Positions 48,116 to 60,743 are shown, counted from the stretch's first letter. The stretch is 64,000 nt of DNA from Couchioplanes caeruleus (GCF_003751945.1 NZ_RJKL01000001.1:6014001-6078000), one strand, 5' to 3'. Numbers and translations: made by a program. Notes: generated by a model from the sequence alone, not told the origin.

Positions 48116-50455
48116 ATGACAGAGCAGAAAGCTCTCGGCACCGAAACTCGTACCGCCGTCATCGACAACGGGTCGTTCGGCACCCGCGAGGTTGTCTTCT
48201 CCACCGGCCGCCTCGCCAAGCAGGCCGCCGGCTCGGTCATCGTCCAGCTCGGCGAGACCACCGTCCTGTCGGCCACCACGGCCAGCAAGGCTCCCAAGGA
48301 GCACTTCGACTTCTTCCCGCTCACGGTCGACGTCGAGGAGCGGATGTACGCGGTCGGCCGTATCCCCGGCTCGTTCTTCCGCCGCGAGGGACGCCCGAGC
48401 GAGGACGCGATCCTCACCTGCCGCCTGATCGACCGGCCGCTGCGCCCGTCGTTCACCAAGGGCCTGCGCAACGAGGTCCAGGTCGTCGAGACCATCCTCG
48501 CGCTCGACCCGCAGCACCCGTACGACGTCGTCGCCATGAACGGCGCCTCGATGTCCACCAAGCTCTCCGGCCTGCCGTTCAGCGGCCCGGTGGGCTCGAC
48601 CCGCGTCGCGCACATCGACGGCCAGTGGGTCGCCTTCCCGACCCTCGAGGAGCTCGAGCGGGCCACCTTCGACATGGTCGTGGCCGGCCGCGTGGTCGGC
48701 GACGGCGACGTCGCGATCATGATGGTCGAGGCCGAGGCCACCCCGCAGGCGGTCAAGCTGATCCAGGCCGGCGCCACCGCGCCGACCGAGGAGGTCGTCG
48801 CCAGCGGGCTCGAGGCCGCCAAGCCGGCCATCCGTGAGCTCTGCCGCGCGCAGAGCGAGCTGGCCGAGGTCGCCGCGAAGCCGGTCCAGGAGTTCCCGGT
48901 CTTCCTCGACTACCAGGACGACGTCTACGCCGCGGTCACCGAGGCCGTCCGCGAGGAGGTCGCCGAGGCCCTCAAGATCGCTGCCAAGCAGGAGCGCGAG
49001 GAGGCCCTCGACCGGGTCAAGGCCAAGGCGCACGAGCTGCTCGACGAGCGGTTCGAGGGCCGGGAGAAGGAGATCAGCGCGGCGTTCCGCTCGGTCACCA
49101 AGTCCGAGGTCCGCCAGCGGGTGCTGCGCGAGCAGATCCGCATCGACGGCCGCGGCCCGCGTGACATCCGGCCGCTGACCGCCGAGGTCGGCGTCCTCCC
49201 GCGGGTGCACGGCTCGGCGCTGTTCGAGCGCGGCGAGACCCAGATCATGGGCGTCACCACGCTGAACATGCTGCGCATGGAGCAGGCGCTGGACACCCTC
49301 GCACCCGAGAAGTCCAAGCGCTACATGCACAACTACAACTTCCCGCCGTACTCGACCGGTGAGACCGGCCGGGTGGGCTCGCCGAAGCGCCGCGAGATCG
49401 GCCACGGCGCGCTGGCCGAGCGGGCCCTGGTGCCGGTGCTGCCGTCGCGCGAGGAGTTCCCGTACGCGATCCGCCAGGTCTCCGAGGCGCTGGGCTCGAA
49501 CGGCTCGACCTCGATGGGCTCGGTCTGCGCCTCGACGCTCGCCCTGCTGAGCGCGGGTGTGCCGCTGAAGGCGCCGGTCGCCGGCATCGCCATGGGCCTC
49601 ATCTCGGACGAGGTCGACGGCAAGACGCAGTACGTGGCGCTGACCGACATCCTCGGCGCCGAGGACGCGTTCGGCGACATGGACTTCAAGGTCGCCGGCA
49701 CCAGCGAGTTCGTCACCGCGCTGCAGCTCGACACCAAGCTCGACGGCATCCCGTCCGACGTGCTGGCCTCGGCCCTGCAGCAGGCGCACGACGCGCGGGC
49801 CACCATCCTCGAGGTCATGGACCAGGCCATCAACAGCCCGGCCGAGATGAGCGAGTACGCACCGCGGGTCACCAGCGTGAAGATCCCGGTCGACAAGATC
49901 GGCATGGTCATCGGCCCCAAGGGCCAGACGATCAACGCCATCCAGGACGAGACCGGCGCCGACATCTCGATCGAGGACGACGGCACGATCTACGTCGGCG
50001 CGACCAACGGCCCGTCGGCCGAGGCGGCGGTGGAGCGGATCAACGCCATCGCCAACCCGACGCTGCCGAAGGTCGGCGACAAGTTCCTCGGCACGGTGGT
50101 GAAGACGGCCGCGTTCGGCGCGTTCATCTCGCTGCTGCCCGGCCGCGACGGCCTGCTGCACATCTCCAAGGTGGGCGACGGCAAGCGCGTCGAGAAGGTC
50201 GAGGACTTCCTCAACGTCGGCGACAAGGTCGAGGTCTCGATCGCGGACATCGACAACCGCGGCAAGATCTACCTCGACAAGGTGCGCCCCGAGGGCGAGG
50301 AGGCCCCGGCCGCGGCTCCGGCCGCGTCGTCCGACAAGCCCCGCGAGGAGCGTGCCCCCCGCGGCGACCGGGGCGAGGGCGGCGACCAGCCGCGCCGGCG
50401 CCGGTCGCGGCCGAGCGGTGACCGCGGTGGCGACCGCGGTGGCGACCGCGGCTAA
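48116..50455 (+). CDS. pnp: Polyribonucleotide nucleotidyltransferase (PNPase)
   Basis: A 779-residue 3'-to-5' phosphorolytic exonuclease. Two RNase PH domains flank a helical linker: [21 protein letters not shown] in the first, and [11 protein letters not shown] and [12 protein letters not shown] in the second, where the active site lies. KH ([18 protein letters not shown]) and S1 ([19 protein letters not shown]) domains follow. The tail after about residue 725 is Arg/Gly/Asp-rich ([12 protein letters not shown]), a possible RNA-binding extension. AGGAG lies 10 nt before the ATG, and the 5' UTR folds into a strong leader structure. Confidence 0.98.
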   Translation: MTEQKALGTETRTAVIDNGSFGTREVVFSTGRLAKQAAGSVIVQLGETTVLSATTASKAPKEHFDFFPLTVDVEERMYAVGRIPGSFFRREGRPSEDAILTCRLIDRPLRPSFTKGLRNEVQVVETILALDPQHPYDVVAMNGASMSTKLSGLPFSGPVGSTRVAHIDGQWVAFPTLEELERATFDMVVAGRVVGDGDVAIMMVEAEATPQAVKLIQAGATAPTEEVVASGLEAAKPAIRELCRAQSELAEVAAKPVQEFPVFLDYQDDVYAAVTEAVREEVAEALKIAAKQEREEALDRVKAKAHELLDERFEGREKEISAAFRSVTKSEVRQRVLREQIRIDGRGPRDIRPLTAEVGVLPRVHGSALFERGETQIMGVTTLNMLRMEQALDTLAPEKSKRYMHNYNFPPYSTGETGRVGSPKRREIGHGALAERALVPVLPSREEFPYAIRQVSEALGSNGSTSMGSVCASTLALLSAGVPLKAPVAGIAMGLISDEVDGKTQYVALTDILGAEDAFGDMDFKVAGTSEFVTALQLDTKLDGIPSDVLASALQQAHDARATILEVMDQAINSPAEMSEYAPRVTSVKIPVDKIGMVIGPKGQTINAIQDETGADISIEDDGTIYVGATNGPSAEAAVERINAIANPTLPKVGDKFLGTVVKTAAFGAFISLLPGRDGLLHISKVGDGKRVEKVEDFLNVGDKVEVSIADIDNRGKIYLDKVRPEGEEAPAAAPAASSDKPREERAPRGDRGEGGDQPRRRRSRPSGDRGGDRGGDRG

Positions 50456-50463
50456 GTCACCAC

Positions 50464-51798
50464 ATGACCGCAAGTAACCGCGGGCCGGCCGAAAGGCCGG
50501 CCCGCGTCGTCACCCGGACCCTTCAAGACGGCGTACGCCGCACGGTGCTGCCGAGCGGCCTGCGCATCCTCACCGAGGCGATCCCGACGACCCGCAGTGC
50601 CGCGCTTGGCGTGTGGGTCGGGGTCGGCTCCCGCGACGAGACGCCCGCGCTGTCGGGCGCCTCCCATTTCCTCGAGCACCTGCTCTTCAAGGGCACCGAG
50701 AAGCGGACGGCCCTCGACATCTCCTCGCAGATCGAGGCCGTCGGCGGCGAGACCAACGCCTTCACCACGAAGGAGTACACCTGCTACTACGCGCGGGTGC
50801 TCGACGCCGACCTGCCGCTGGCCGTGGACGTGCTCTGTGACGCCGTCGCCAACTCGGTGCTCGCCCCGGCCGACGTGGAGACCGAGCGTGGCGTGATCCT
50901 CGAGGAGATCGCCATGCACGACGACGAGCCCGGCGACGAGGTGCACGACGTCTTCACCGAGGCCCTCTTCGGCGCCGGCACGCCGCTCGGCCGGCTGATC
51001 TCCGGCACCGAGGCGACCATCGCGCCGATGAGCCGTGCCCAGATCAACCGCTTCTACCGGACCCGCTACCGGGCGCCGGAGATCGTCGTCACCGCGGCCG
51101 GCAACCTCGACCACGGCAAGGTCGTCCGCCTGATCCGCGCCGCCCTGGCCGGCACCCCGCTCGACACCCCGGGCAGCCCGGCCGGTGCCCGCAGCGCGGC
51201 GAAGAAGCAGAAGGTCAAGCCGCCCACGACGGCCGTCCGCCACCGGGACACCGAGCAGGCGCATCTGGTGCTCGGCTGCGAGGGGCTCGGTCGCGACGAC
51301 GACCGCCGCTTCGCCCTCGGCGTGCTCAACAACGTCCTGGGCGGCGGCATGTCGAGCCGGCTGTTCCAGGAGATCCGCGAGAAGCGCGGCCTGGCCTACT
51401 CCGTCTACTCGTACGGCAGCCAGTACGCCGACGCGGGCGTCTTCGCGGTCTACGCCGGGTGCGCCCCGGGCAAGGCCGAGGAGGTCCTCGCGCTGATCCG
51501 CGCCGAGCTGGCCGTCGTGGCCGCGGAGGGCATCAGCGCCGGCGAGCTCGCCCGCGGCAAGGGCATGGCCAAGGGCACGTACGTGCTGGGCCTCGAGGAC
51601 ACCGGCTCGCGGATGAGCCGGCTGGCCAAGTCCGAGCTGCTCTACGGCGACATGATGGGCGTCGACGAGTTGCTGGCCCGGGTCGACGCGGTCCGGCTCG
51701 ACGAGGTCAACGCGCTCGCCGCCGAGCTGCTCACCCGCCCGATGTCGCTGGCCGTGGTCGGCCCGTTCGACGACGGCGCATTTCCGTCCGCCCGCTAG
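50464..51798 (+). CDS. M16-family zinc peptidase (PepR/MPP-like)
   Basis: A 444-residue peptidase with the inverted zinc motif HFLEH (His68, Glu71, His72), the downstream Glu in ERGVILEEIAMH, and the second-half pattern GGGMSSRLFQEIREKRGLAYSVYS. Mycobacterial pepR also follows pnp. It starts 8 nt after the pnp stop without a clear ribosome site, and codons 6-15 form a perfect 12-bp hairpin with a GAAA loop. No other start keeps the conserved VLPSGLRILTE N-terminus intact, so initiation probably depends on coupling to pnp. Confidence 0.93.
   Translation: MTASNRGPAERPARVVTRTLQDGVRRTVLPSGLRILTEAIPTTRSAALGVWVGVGSRDETPALSGASHFLEHLLFKGTEKRTALDISSQIEAVGGETNAFTTKEYTCYYARVLDADLPLAVDVLCDAVANSVLAPADVETERGVILEEIAMHDDEPGDEVHDVFTEALFGAGTPLGRLISGTEATIAPMSRAQINRFYRTRYRAPEIVVTAAGNLDHGKVVRLIRAALAGTPLDTPGSPAGARSAAKKQKVKPPTTAVRHRDTEQAHLVLGCEGLGRDDDRRFALGVLNNVLGGGMSSRLFQEIREKRGLAYSVYSYGSQYADAGVFAVYAGCAPGKAEEVLALIRAELAVVAAEGISAGELARGKGMAKGTYVLGLEDTGSRMSRLAKSELLYGDMMGVDELLARVDAVRLDEVNALAAELLTRPMSLAVVGPFDDGAFPSAR
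50479..50506 (+). terminator. GAAA-loop hairpin inside the start of the M16 gene
   Basis: CGCGGGCCGGCC (50479-50490), GAAA, GGCCGGCCCGCG (50495-50506): a perfect 12-bp stem capped by a GNRA tetraloop, 23 nt after the pnp stop. It looks like the pnp terminator or 3' stabiliser but is within the next coding sequence. No T tract. Confidence 0.7.
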
Positions 51799-51801
51799 CC
51801 T
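51796..51801 (+). promoter_or_regulatory. Probable -10 element of the PAP2 gene
   Basis: TAGCCT, 8 nt before the GTG; it includes the TAG stop codon of the M16 peptidase gene. Confidence 0.45.
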
Positions 51802-51809
51802 GGGACGCC

Positions 51810-52811
51810 GTGACCACCCTGAGCCCCCCTCCCCCCGTCGCCGAGTCGGTCCCCGCCGACCGCCGCAAACGCCGTGTCATCGGCATGCTCGTGTGGGCCG
51901 TGCTGTTCGCGGTCGGCACGTACTTCATCGGCGTGCCGACCAGCGATCCGCTGATCGCGTTCGGCTGGCTCTGGCTGGCCACCATCGCCTGGCGCAGCGA
52001 CCTGCCCTGGCGGCGGCACCTGTTGTTCCTGCGCGACTGGCTGCCGATCGTCCTGCTGCTGTTCATCTACAACATCTCCCGCGGCTACGCCGACGGACTG
52101 CTCGACACCCACGTCACCGAGCTGATCCGCGCCGACGAGGCGATGTTCGGCTGGGCCACCGGCGGCGAGGTTCCCACCGTCTGGCTCCAGCAGCATCTCT
52201 ACCAGCCCGGCGCGGTGCAGTGGTGGGAGGTCGCGGTCTCCCTGGTGTACGTTTCGCACTTCCTCGCCGTGCCGACCATCGGCGTGATCCTCTGGCTGCG
52301 GTGGCGGGAGCAGTGGGGGCGTTTCATGCGCCGCTGGTTCACGCTGAGCGTCGCCGGTCTGATCACCTACTTCCTCTACCCGGCTGCGCCGCCGTGGTGG
52401 GCGTCGGTCCACGGACAGCTCGACGAGCACGTCGTCCGGATCTCCACGAACGGGTGGAACGCGATCGGGTTGCACAGTGCGGGCAACTCCCTCAACGCCC
52501 TGCAGGTCGAGGCGTCCAACCCGGTCGCGGCCATGCCGTCGCTGCACACCGCGTACGCGCTCATGGCCGTGGTCTTCTTCCTGCCGATGGTGGCGAAGCG
52601 GTGGTGGCCGGTGCTGATCGCGTACCCGCTGGCGATGACGTTCACCCTGGTCTACTCCGGCGAGCACTACATCATCGACGTGCTGGTCGGCTGGGCGTAC
52701 GTGGGCGCGGTGTTCGTGGCCGTCGGCGCGGCCGAGCGATGGTGGCGCCGCCGGCGCGCGGCGGTCAGGTCCCGGGAGAGTGCTTCCGTCGGGCCGGCGG
52801 AGCACGTGGGA

Positions 52812-52814
<3 letters not shown>
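51810..52814 (+). CDS. PAP2-superfamily membrane phosphatase/transferase
   Basis: A 334-residue integral membrane protein with about six to seven helices. PAP2 catalytic motifs are MPSLHTAYAL (motif C2) and YSGEHYIIDVL (motif C3), with the His pair that attacks and activates phosphate. The sequence LYPAAPPWW before C2 is characteristic of the Aur1/inositol phosphotransferase-like branch, so it may transfer phospho-inositol or similar groups on lipids instead of simple hydrolysis. GTG at 51810 is preceded by a TAGCCT hexamer. No related gene adjoins it. Confidence 0.88.
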
Positions 52815-55556
<2,742 letters not shown>

Positions 55557-55559
55557 GGT

Positions 55560-56120
55560 TCAGGTCTGCAGCGAAACGTGCATCCGGAGCTGGTTGACCA
55601 GCATGTCGTCGACGTCCAGGGCGCGCGTCGCGCCGTCGGGCTCCCATCCGGTCGAGGTCAGGAACTTCTGCATCGCCGCGTCGGCGTCGTAGGCCCAGGC
55701 GACCGCGGACGCGAAGCCGTCCTCGCGCCACAGGTCCACGGTGGCCGCGAGCAGCCGGCTGCCGTGCCCGCGCCGGCCCCAGCGCGGCTCGATGAGCAGG
55801 TCGGTCACCGCCGCGACGTCCGGCGCCAGCGGCGGCTCCTCGGGCGCCAGCGCCTGCTCGTCGGCCGGCCCGGCGGCCGCGAAACCGACCACGCTCTGGG
55901 CCGCCTCGCTCTGCTCCACGGCGATCAGCACCCGATGCCGCGGCGACGGCGCCGCCTCGATCGCCTCGGCCCAGCCGCGGGCCAGGTAGCCCTCGTCGAG
56001 GTTCGCCAGCACGTGGGCCGGGAACATCCTCCGGTACGCGGTACGCCACGTGGAAAGCTGAATGCGGGCGATCTCGCCGGCGTCCTCGGGACGGGCCGGA
56101 CGGACGAAGCCGAGTGCCAT
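55560..56120 (-). CDS. GNAT-family N-acetyltransferase
   Basis: A 186-residue single GNAT domain: VRPARPEDAGEIARIQLSTW at the N-terminus, acetyl-CoA loop in LLIEPRWGRRGHGSRLL, and the C-terminal AMQKFLTSTGWEPDG. Substrate unknown. The promoter hexamer TAGGCT lies 7 nt before the ATG. First gene of a two-gene unit with the glycosidase; divergent from the YcaQ-like gene. Confidence 0.9.
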   Translation of the reverse strand: MALGFVRPARPEDAGEIARIQLSTWRTAYRRMFPAHVLANLDEGYLARGWAEAIEAAPSPRHRVLIAVEQSEAAQSVVGFAAAGPADEQALAPEEPPLAPDVAAVTDLLIEPRWGRRGHGSRLLAATVDLWREDGFASAVAWAYDADAAMQKFLTSTGWEPDGATRALDVDDMLVNQLRMHVSLQT

Positions 56121-56127
56121 GCCCGGC

Positions 56128-56133
56128 AGCCTA
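56128..56133 (-). promoter_or_regulatory. Probable -10 element of the GNAT-glycosidase unit
   Basis: TAGGCT on the minus strand, 7 nt before the GNAT ATG. Confidence 0.5.
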
Positions 56134-56184
56134 CAGAGGCGTGGCGGAGCGCCTTCCCCGCCCGTTCATGTCGTACCCCTGGGT

Positions 56185-56190
56185 TAGCGT
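56185..56190 (+). promoter_or_regulatory. Probable -10 element of the YcaQ-like gene
   Basis: TAGCGT, 8 nt before the ATG, 52 bp from the divergent GNAT promoter. Confidence 0.45.
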
Positions 56191-56198
56191 CCTCGGCG

Positions 56199-57422
56199 AT
56201 GGCCATTCCCGAGAGTCTCTCCGCCGCGCAGGCCCGCCGCGTCGCGCTGGCCGCGCAGGGCTTCACCGACCCCGCGCCCGGCGGTGCCGCCGATCTGCGG
56301 CATCTGCGGCGGGTGCTGCGCCGGCTGCATCTCATCCAGATGGATTCGGTCAACGTGCTGCAGCGGGCACACTTCATGCCGCTCTACAGCCGCCTGGGGC
56401 CGTACGATCCGGGTCTGCTGGAGCGGGCCGCCTACCGCAATCCGCGGGAGCTCTTCGAGTTCTGGGGTCATGAGGCGTCGCTGATCAGGGTCGATCTGCA
56501 GCCGCTGTTCCGGTGGCGCATGGAGCGGGCGGAGGAATATGCCTGGGGCGGGATGGTCCGCATCGCCACGCAGCAGCCGGAGCTCGTCGACCGGGTCCTG
56601 CGCGAGGTCCGTGACCGGGGCCCGGTCACCGCCGCGCAGATCGAGCACGACGTGCCCCGCAGCAAGGAGCACTGGGGCTGGAACTGGTCGGCCGTCAAGC
56701 AGGCCCTCGAATGGCTCTTCTACACCGGCCAGGTGACCGCCGCCGAGCGCACGACCTCGTTCGCCCGCCGCTACGACATCACCGAGCGCGTGCTGCCCCG
56801 CCACGTCCTTCAGACCGCCACCCCGGCGCCGCAGGACGCGTTCCGCGCCCTCGTGCAGTTGTCGGCGCGGTCGCTCGGCGTGGCCGCGGAGCCGGAGCTG
56901 CGCGACTACTTCCGGCTGCCGGTCGCCGGCTTCAAGCAGGCGCTGGCCGAGCTGGTGGAGGACAAGGTCCTGCTGCCGGTGACGGTCCAGGGCTGGCGGC
57001 ACCCGGCCTATCTGCACCATGAGGCCAAGCTGCCCCGCCGCGTACGCGCGGCGACGCTGGTGAGCCCCTTCGACCCGCTGGTCTGGGAGCGGGGGCGCAC
57101 CGAGCGCCTGTTCGCCATGAACTACCGCATCGAGATCTACGTGCCCGCGGCGCAGCGGCTCTACGGCTACTACGTGCTGCCGTTCCTGCTCGGCGACCGG
57201 TTCGCGGCCCGCGTCGACCTGAAGGCCGACCGGAAGGCGGGGGTTCTGCGGGTGCCGGCGGCGTGGCTCGAGCCGTCCGCCGACCCGGACGAGACGGCGG
57301 AGGCTCTGGCGGTGGAGCTGCGCCGGCTGGCCGCGTGGCTGGGGCTGGAGACGATCGCGGCGCCGGAGCGGGGGGATCTCGCGGGGGCGCTGACCGATGC
57401 CCTGAAGCCGGAGGGTTTGTGA
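56199..57422 (+). CDS. YcaQ/AlkX-family DNA glycosylase (HTH_42 winged helix)
   Basis: A 407-residue member of the HTH_42 superfamily, whose characterised members unhook interstrand crosslinks or remove bulky alkyl adducts (E. coli YcaQ, Streptomyces AlkZ and AlkX). The catalytic QxD/QxQ position is visible as Gln47-Met-Asp49 in LIQMDSVNVLQRAH, which fits the AlkX/YcaQ QxD form and not the AlkZ QxQ form. Winged-helix repeats include the PVTAAQIEHDVPRSKEHW region and FDPLVWERGRTERLF. Self-resistance AlkZ genes sit in antibiotic clusters, whereas this one stands among housekeeping genes, so general alkylation repair is more likely. Confidence 0.88.
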   Translation: MAIPESLSAAQARRVALAAQGFTDPAPGGAADLRHLRRVLRRLHLIQMDSVNVLQRAHFMPLYSRLGPYDPGLLERAAYRNPRELFEFWGHEASLIRVDLQPLFRWRMERAEEYAWGGMVRIATQQPELVDRVLREVRDRGPVTAAQIEHDVPRSKEHWGWNWSAVKQALEWLFYTGQVTAAERTTSFARRYDITERVLPRHVLQTATPAPQDAFRALVQLSARSLGVAAEPELRDYFRLPVAGFKQALAELVEDKVLLPVTVQGWRHPAYLHHEAKLPRRVRAATLVSPFDPLVWERGRTERLFAMNYRIEIYVPAAQRLYGYYVLPFLLGDRFAARVDLKADRKAGVLRVPAAWLEPSADPDETAEALAVELRRLAAWLGLETIAAPERGDLAGALTDALKPEGL

Positions 57423-57467
57423 GATCGGCGGCCTTCGCGGGGGCGGCGGCCGGTGTCCTGACCGGTG

Positions 57468-57473
57468 TACCGT
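57468..57473 (+). promoter_or_regulatory. Probable -10 element of the DUF2752 gene
   Basis: TACCGT, 7 nt before the ATG at 57481. Confidence 0.4.
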
Positions 57474-57480
57474 GGCGGCC

Positions 57481-58038
57481 ATGAGCAGCGCGACCGAGCC
57501 GGTGGCTCCCTGGCAGCCGGACGCGTCGCACCCGGTCCCGCAGCAGGGCACGCAGCCGTGGGTGGGTCATCCCGCCTACCAGGAGCCGCAGCAGGATCGC
57601 CTCTCCCGTTTCCTCCAGCGCAAGTGGCGCTCGTCGCCGCTGTGGGTCGCCCCCACCGCCATGCTGGTCTGCATGGCGGGCGCGGTCGGCTACACCTTCG
57701 CCACCCATCCCACCGAGGCGAATGCCGGTGCGGCGCCGAGCTGCCTGCTGAAGTATGCGACCGGGTTCATCTGCCCCGGCTGCGGCGGCACCCGCGCGGC
57801 CTGGTTCCTGTTCCACGGCGACATCCCGGCGGCGGCCCGTCACCACGCGCTCTTCGTCTTCGTCGTCCCGTTCCTGCTGTACATGTACGTGGCCTGGGCC
57901 GGCCAACGGCTCTTCGACTGGCGGCTCCCGCAGCTCAGGCTGTCGCCGGGCGTCATCGGGGCCTTCATCGCCGTGTGGGGCGTCTGGAGCCTCCTGCGCA
58001 ACCTGCCCTGGGCGCCGTTCACCGCCTTCTACGTCTGA
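57481..58038 (+). CDS. DUF2752 membrane protein
   Basis: A 185-residue protein. A Pro/Gln-rich cytoplasmic N-terminus (about 1-55) precedes three hydrophobic helices. The DUF2752 signature, Cys then FICPGCGGTRAAW, lies between helices 1 and 2 and resembles a metal or redox site. No function is established for the family. It starts at 57481 as the frame's first well-placed ATG. Stands alone before dapA. Confidence 0.87.
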   Translation: MSSATEPVAPWQPDASHPVPQQGTQPWVGHPAYQEPQQDRLSRFLQRKWRSSPLWVAPTAMLVCMAGAVGYTFATHPTEANAGAAPSCLLKYATGFICPGCGGTRAAWFLFHGDIPAAARHHALFVFVVPFLLYMYVAWAGQRLFDWRLPQLRLSPGVIGAFIAVWGVWSLLRNLPWAPFTAFYV

Positions 58039-58127
58039 CCGGCCGGCCCCGCCGACGACGACCGCGGAGCCGGTCACCGGCCGCCACGGCGAACCGAAGC
58101 CCGAGGGCGCCGCGAAGCGCCGTCCGA

Positions 58128-58133
58128 TAAGTT
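58128..58133 (+). promoter_or_regulatory. Probable -10 element of dapA
   Basis: TAAGTT, 7 nt before the dapA ATG, with no ribosome-binding sequence in the spacer. Confidence 0.5.
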
Positions 58134-58140
58134 GTTCGGT

Positions 58141-59037
58141 ATGACGCCCGACCCCGCGCGGCCTTTCGGCCGGTTGATCACGGCCATGGTGACCCCCTTC
58201 TCCGCCGACGGCTCGCTCGACACCGAAGGCGCCGCCGCTCTCGCCACCCACCTGGTCGACGAGCAGCGTCACGACTCCCTCATCCTCAGCGGCACCACCG
58301 GCGAGTCGCCCACGACCACCGACGCCGAGAAGGAGACGCTCATCCGGGCCGTCGCCGAGGCGGTCGGCGACCGGGTGCGGATCATCGCGGGCGTCGGCAC
58401 CAACAACACCGCCCACACGGTCGAGCTGGCCCGCGCCGCCGAGAAGGCCGGCGCCCACGGTCTGCTGGTCGTGACCCCGTATTACAACAAGCCGCCGCAG
58501 GCCGGGGTGCTGAAGCACTTCCTCGGCGTCGCCGACGCCACCGGGCTGCCCGTGATGGCCTACGACGTCCCGCACCGCACCGGGGTGCCGATCGAGACCG
58601 AGACGATGGTCCGGCTCGCCGAGCACCCTCGCATCGTCGCCGTGAAGGACGCCAAGGGCGACATCGTCGCCACTTCCGACGTGCTACGGCGGACCGACCT
58701 CGCGTACTACGGCGGTGACGACGCGGGCGTTCTTCCGTGGCTCGCGATCGGTGCGGTCGGTGTCGTCGGCACCTCCACCCACTTCGTCGGGGCGCGGCTC
58801 AAGGACATGATCGAGGCGTACGAGCGCGGCGACGTCGCCGGCGCACTCGCCCTGCACCGGCAACTGCTGCCGATGCTCACCGGGATCTTCCGCACCCAGG
58901 GCACCATTCTCGTGAAGGCCGGCCTGCGGGCCCAGGGCCTTCCCGCCGGCCCGGTGCGACCGCCGCTGGTCGAGGCCACCGACGCGGAACTGAACCAGCT
59001 ACGCCAGGACGCCACGGCGGCCGGCGTGGACCTCTGA
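58141..59037 (+). CDS. dapA: 4-hydroxy-tetrahydrodipicolinate synthase
   Basis: First step of diaminopimelate/lysine synthesis, condensing pyruvate with aspartate semialdehyde. The 298-residue TIM barrel shows Schiff-base Lys169 (AVKDAKG), Tyr141 of the catalytic triad (AYDVPHRTG), GTTGESPT and TPYYNKP. ATG at 58141. RNase J follows after 17 nt; the dapA-rnj pair is conserved in actinobacteria. Confidence 0.97.
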   Translation: MTPDPARPFGRLITAMVTPFSADGSLDTEGAAALATHLVDEQRHDSLILSGTTGESPTTTDAEKETLIRAVAEAVGDRVRIIAGVGTNNTAHTVELARAAEKAGAHGLLVVTPYYNKPPQAGVLKHFLGVADATGLPVMAYDVPHRTGVPIETETMVRLAEHPRIVAVKDAKGDIVATSDVLRRTDLAYYGGDDAGVLPWLAIGAVGVVGTSTHFVGARLKDMIEAYERGDVAGALALHRQLLPMLTGIFRTQGTILVKAGLRAQGLPAGPVRPPLVEATDAELNQLRQDATAAGVDL

Positions 59038-59054
59038 CAACCGGAAAGACACCC

Positions 59055-60743
59055 ATGAGTCAAGCGCACGCTGAGCTGGATCCGCCCCCGCCGCTTCCGG
59101 AGGGCGCCCTGCGCGTCATACCGCTCGGTGGTCTCGGCGCCATCGGCCGCAACATGACGGTCTTCGAGTACGACGGCAAGCTGCTGATCATCGACTGCGG
59201 TGTGCTGTTCCCGGACGTGGAGCAGCCGGGTGTCGACCTGATCCTGCCCGACTTCGCCCCGATCCTGGACCGGCTCGACGACGTGCAGGCCATCGTGCTC
59301 ACCCACGGGCACGAGGACCACATCGGCGCGGTGCCCTACCTGCTCGCGCACAAGCCGGACATCCCGCTGGTCGGGTCCGAGTTCACGCTCGCGCTCGTCG
59401 AGGCGAAGCTGGCCGAGCGCCGGCTGGACCCGTACACGCTGACCGTCCGCGAGGGTGGCAAGGAACGGCTCGGACCGTTCGAGTGTGAGTTCTTCGCGGT
59501 CAACCACTCCATCCCGGACGCGCTGGCCGTGGCCGTGCGGACGCCGGCCGGCCTGATCCTGCACACCGGCGACTTCAAGATGGACCAGGTGCCGCTCGAC
59601 GGCCGGATCACCGACCTGGCGGGGTTCGCGCGGCTCGGCGCCGAGGGCGTCGACCTGCTGCTGTCCGACTCCACCAACGCGGAGATCCCCGGCTTCGTCA
59701 CGCCCGAGCGCGACATCGGCCCGGTCCTCAACTCGATCTTCGGCAAGGCCCGCGGGCGGGTCATCGTGGCGAGCTTCGCCTCGCACGTGCACCGCGTGCA
59801 GCAGGTCATGGACGCCGCCTACGAGTACGACCGCAAGGTGGCCCTGATCGGCCGCTCGATGGTCCGCAACATGGGCATCGCCCGCGACCTCGGCCTGCTG
59901 CGGATCCCCGAGGGACTGCTGGTCGGCCTGGACGAGGCGACGAACCTGCCGCCGGACGAGATCGTCTTCATGTCGACGGGTTCGCAGGGCGAGCCGATGA
60001 GCGCGCTGGGCCGCATGTCGACCGGCGACCACCGGCACATCACCATCGCGCCCGGCGACACCGTGGTGCTGGCCAGCTCGCTGGTCCCCGGGAACGAGAC
60101 CTCGGTCTACCGGGTCATCAACCAGCTCGCCCGCGCGGGCGCCACCGTGGTGCACAAGGACACCGCCAAGGTGCACGTCTCCGGGCACGCCCCGGCGGGG
60201 GAGCTGCTCTACCTGCTCAACGTCGTACGCCCGAGCAACCTGATGCCGGTGCACGGCGAGTGGCGCCACCTGCGCGCCCACGCGCGGCTCGGCATCGAGT
60301 CCGGAGTGGCGCCCGACCGGGTGGTGCTCTGTGAGGACGGCGACGTCGTCGACCTGGTCGAGGGGCACGCCCGGCACGTCGGCCGGGTCAAGAGCCGCTA
60401 CGTGTACGTGGACGGCCTCGCCGTCGGCGACGTGAGCGAGTCCCTGCTGACCGAGCGCCGCATCCTCGGCGACGGTGGCTTCATCTCCGCCACCGTGGTG
60501 ATCGACTCGGTCACCGGCAAGGTCGTCGGCGAGCCCAGCGTCATGGCCAAGGGCTTCTCCGAAGACCCGGAGGCGTTCAGCCCGGTGCTGCCCTTGCTCA
60601 CCGCCGCGCTGGACCGCTCGGCCGAGGAGGGCATCACCGACACCCACCAGTTGCAGCAGGTCGTCCGCCGTACGGTCGGCCGCTGGGTCAACGACGCGTA
60701 CCGCCGTCGCCCGATGATCGTCCCGACCGTCGTCGAGGTCTGA
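59055..60743 (+). CDS. rnj: Ribonuclease J
   Basis: A 562-residue metallo-beta-lactamase/beta-CASP nuclease with endo- and 5' exonuclease activity in RNA decay. Zinc ligands are His84, His86, Asp88 and His89 (THGHEDHIG), with VNHSIPDA and HTGDFKMD downstream; beta-CASP motifs are SDSTNAE, FASHVHRVQQ and VSGHAP. The C-terminal domain (about 450-562) is complete. In mycobacteria the orthologue also follows dapA. GGAAAG precedes the ATG. Together with pnp and rbfA it gives the window a concentration of RNA-metabolism genes. Confidence 0.97.
   Translation: MSQAHAELDPPPPLPEGALRVIPLGGLGAIGRNMTVFEYDGKLLIIDCGVLFPDVEQPGVDLILPDFAPILDRLDDVQAIVLTHGHEDHIGAVPYLLAHKPDIPLVGSEFTLALVEAKLAERRLDPYTLTVREGGKERLGPFECEFFAVNHSIPDALAVAVRTPAGLILHTGDFKMDQVPLDGRITDLAGFARLGAEGVDLLLSDSTNAEIPGFVTPERDIGPVLNSIFGKARGRVIVASFASHVHRVQQVMDAAYEYDRKVALIGRSMVRNMGIARDLGLLRIPEGLLVGLDEATNLPPDEIVFMSTGSQGEPMSALGRMSTGDHRHITIAPGDTVVLASSLVPGNETSVYRVINQLARAGATVVHKDTAKVHVSGHAPAGELLYLLNVVRPSNLMPVHGEWRHLRAHARLGIESGVAPDRVVLCEDGDVVDLVEGHARHVGRVKSRYVYVDGLAVGDVSESLLTERRILGDGGFISATVVIDSVTGKVVGEPSVMAKGFSEDPEAFSPVLPLLTAALDRSAEEGITDTHQLQQVVRRTVGRWVNDAYRRRPMIVPTVVEV

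Noticed and set aside
47990..50473. 827-codon open frame antisense to pnp
   Set aside because: Shadow of pnp, with Asp/Leu/Val/Arg composition and no conserved motifs.
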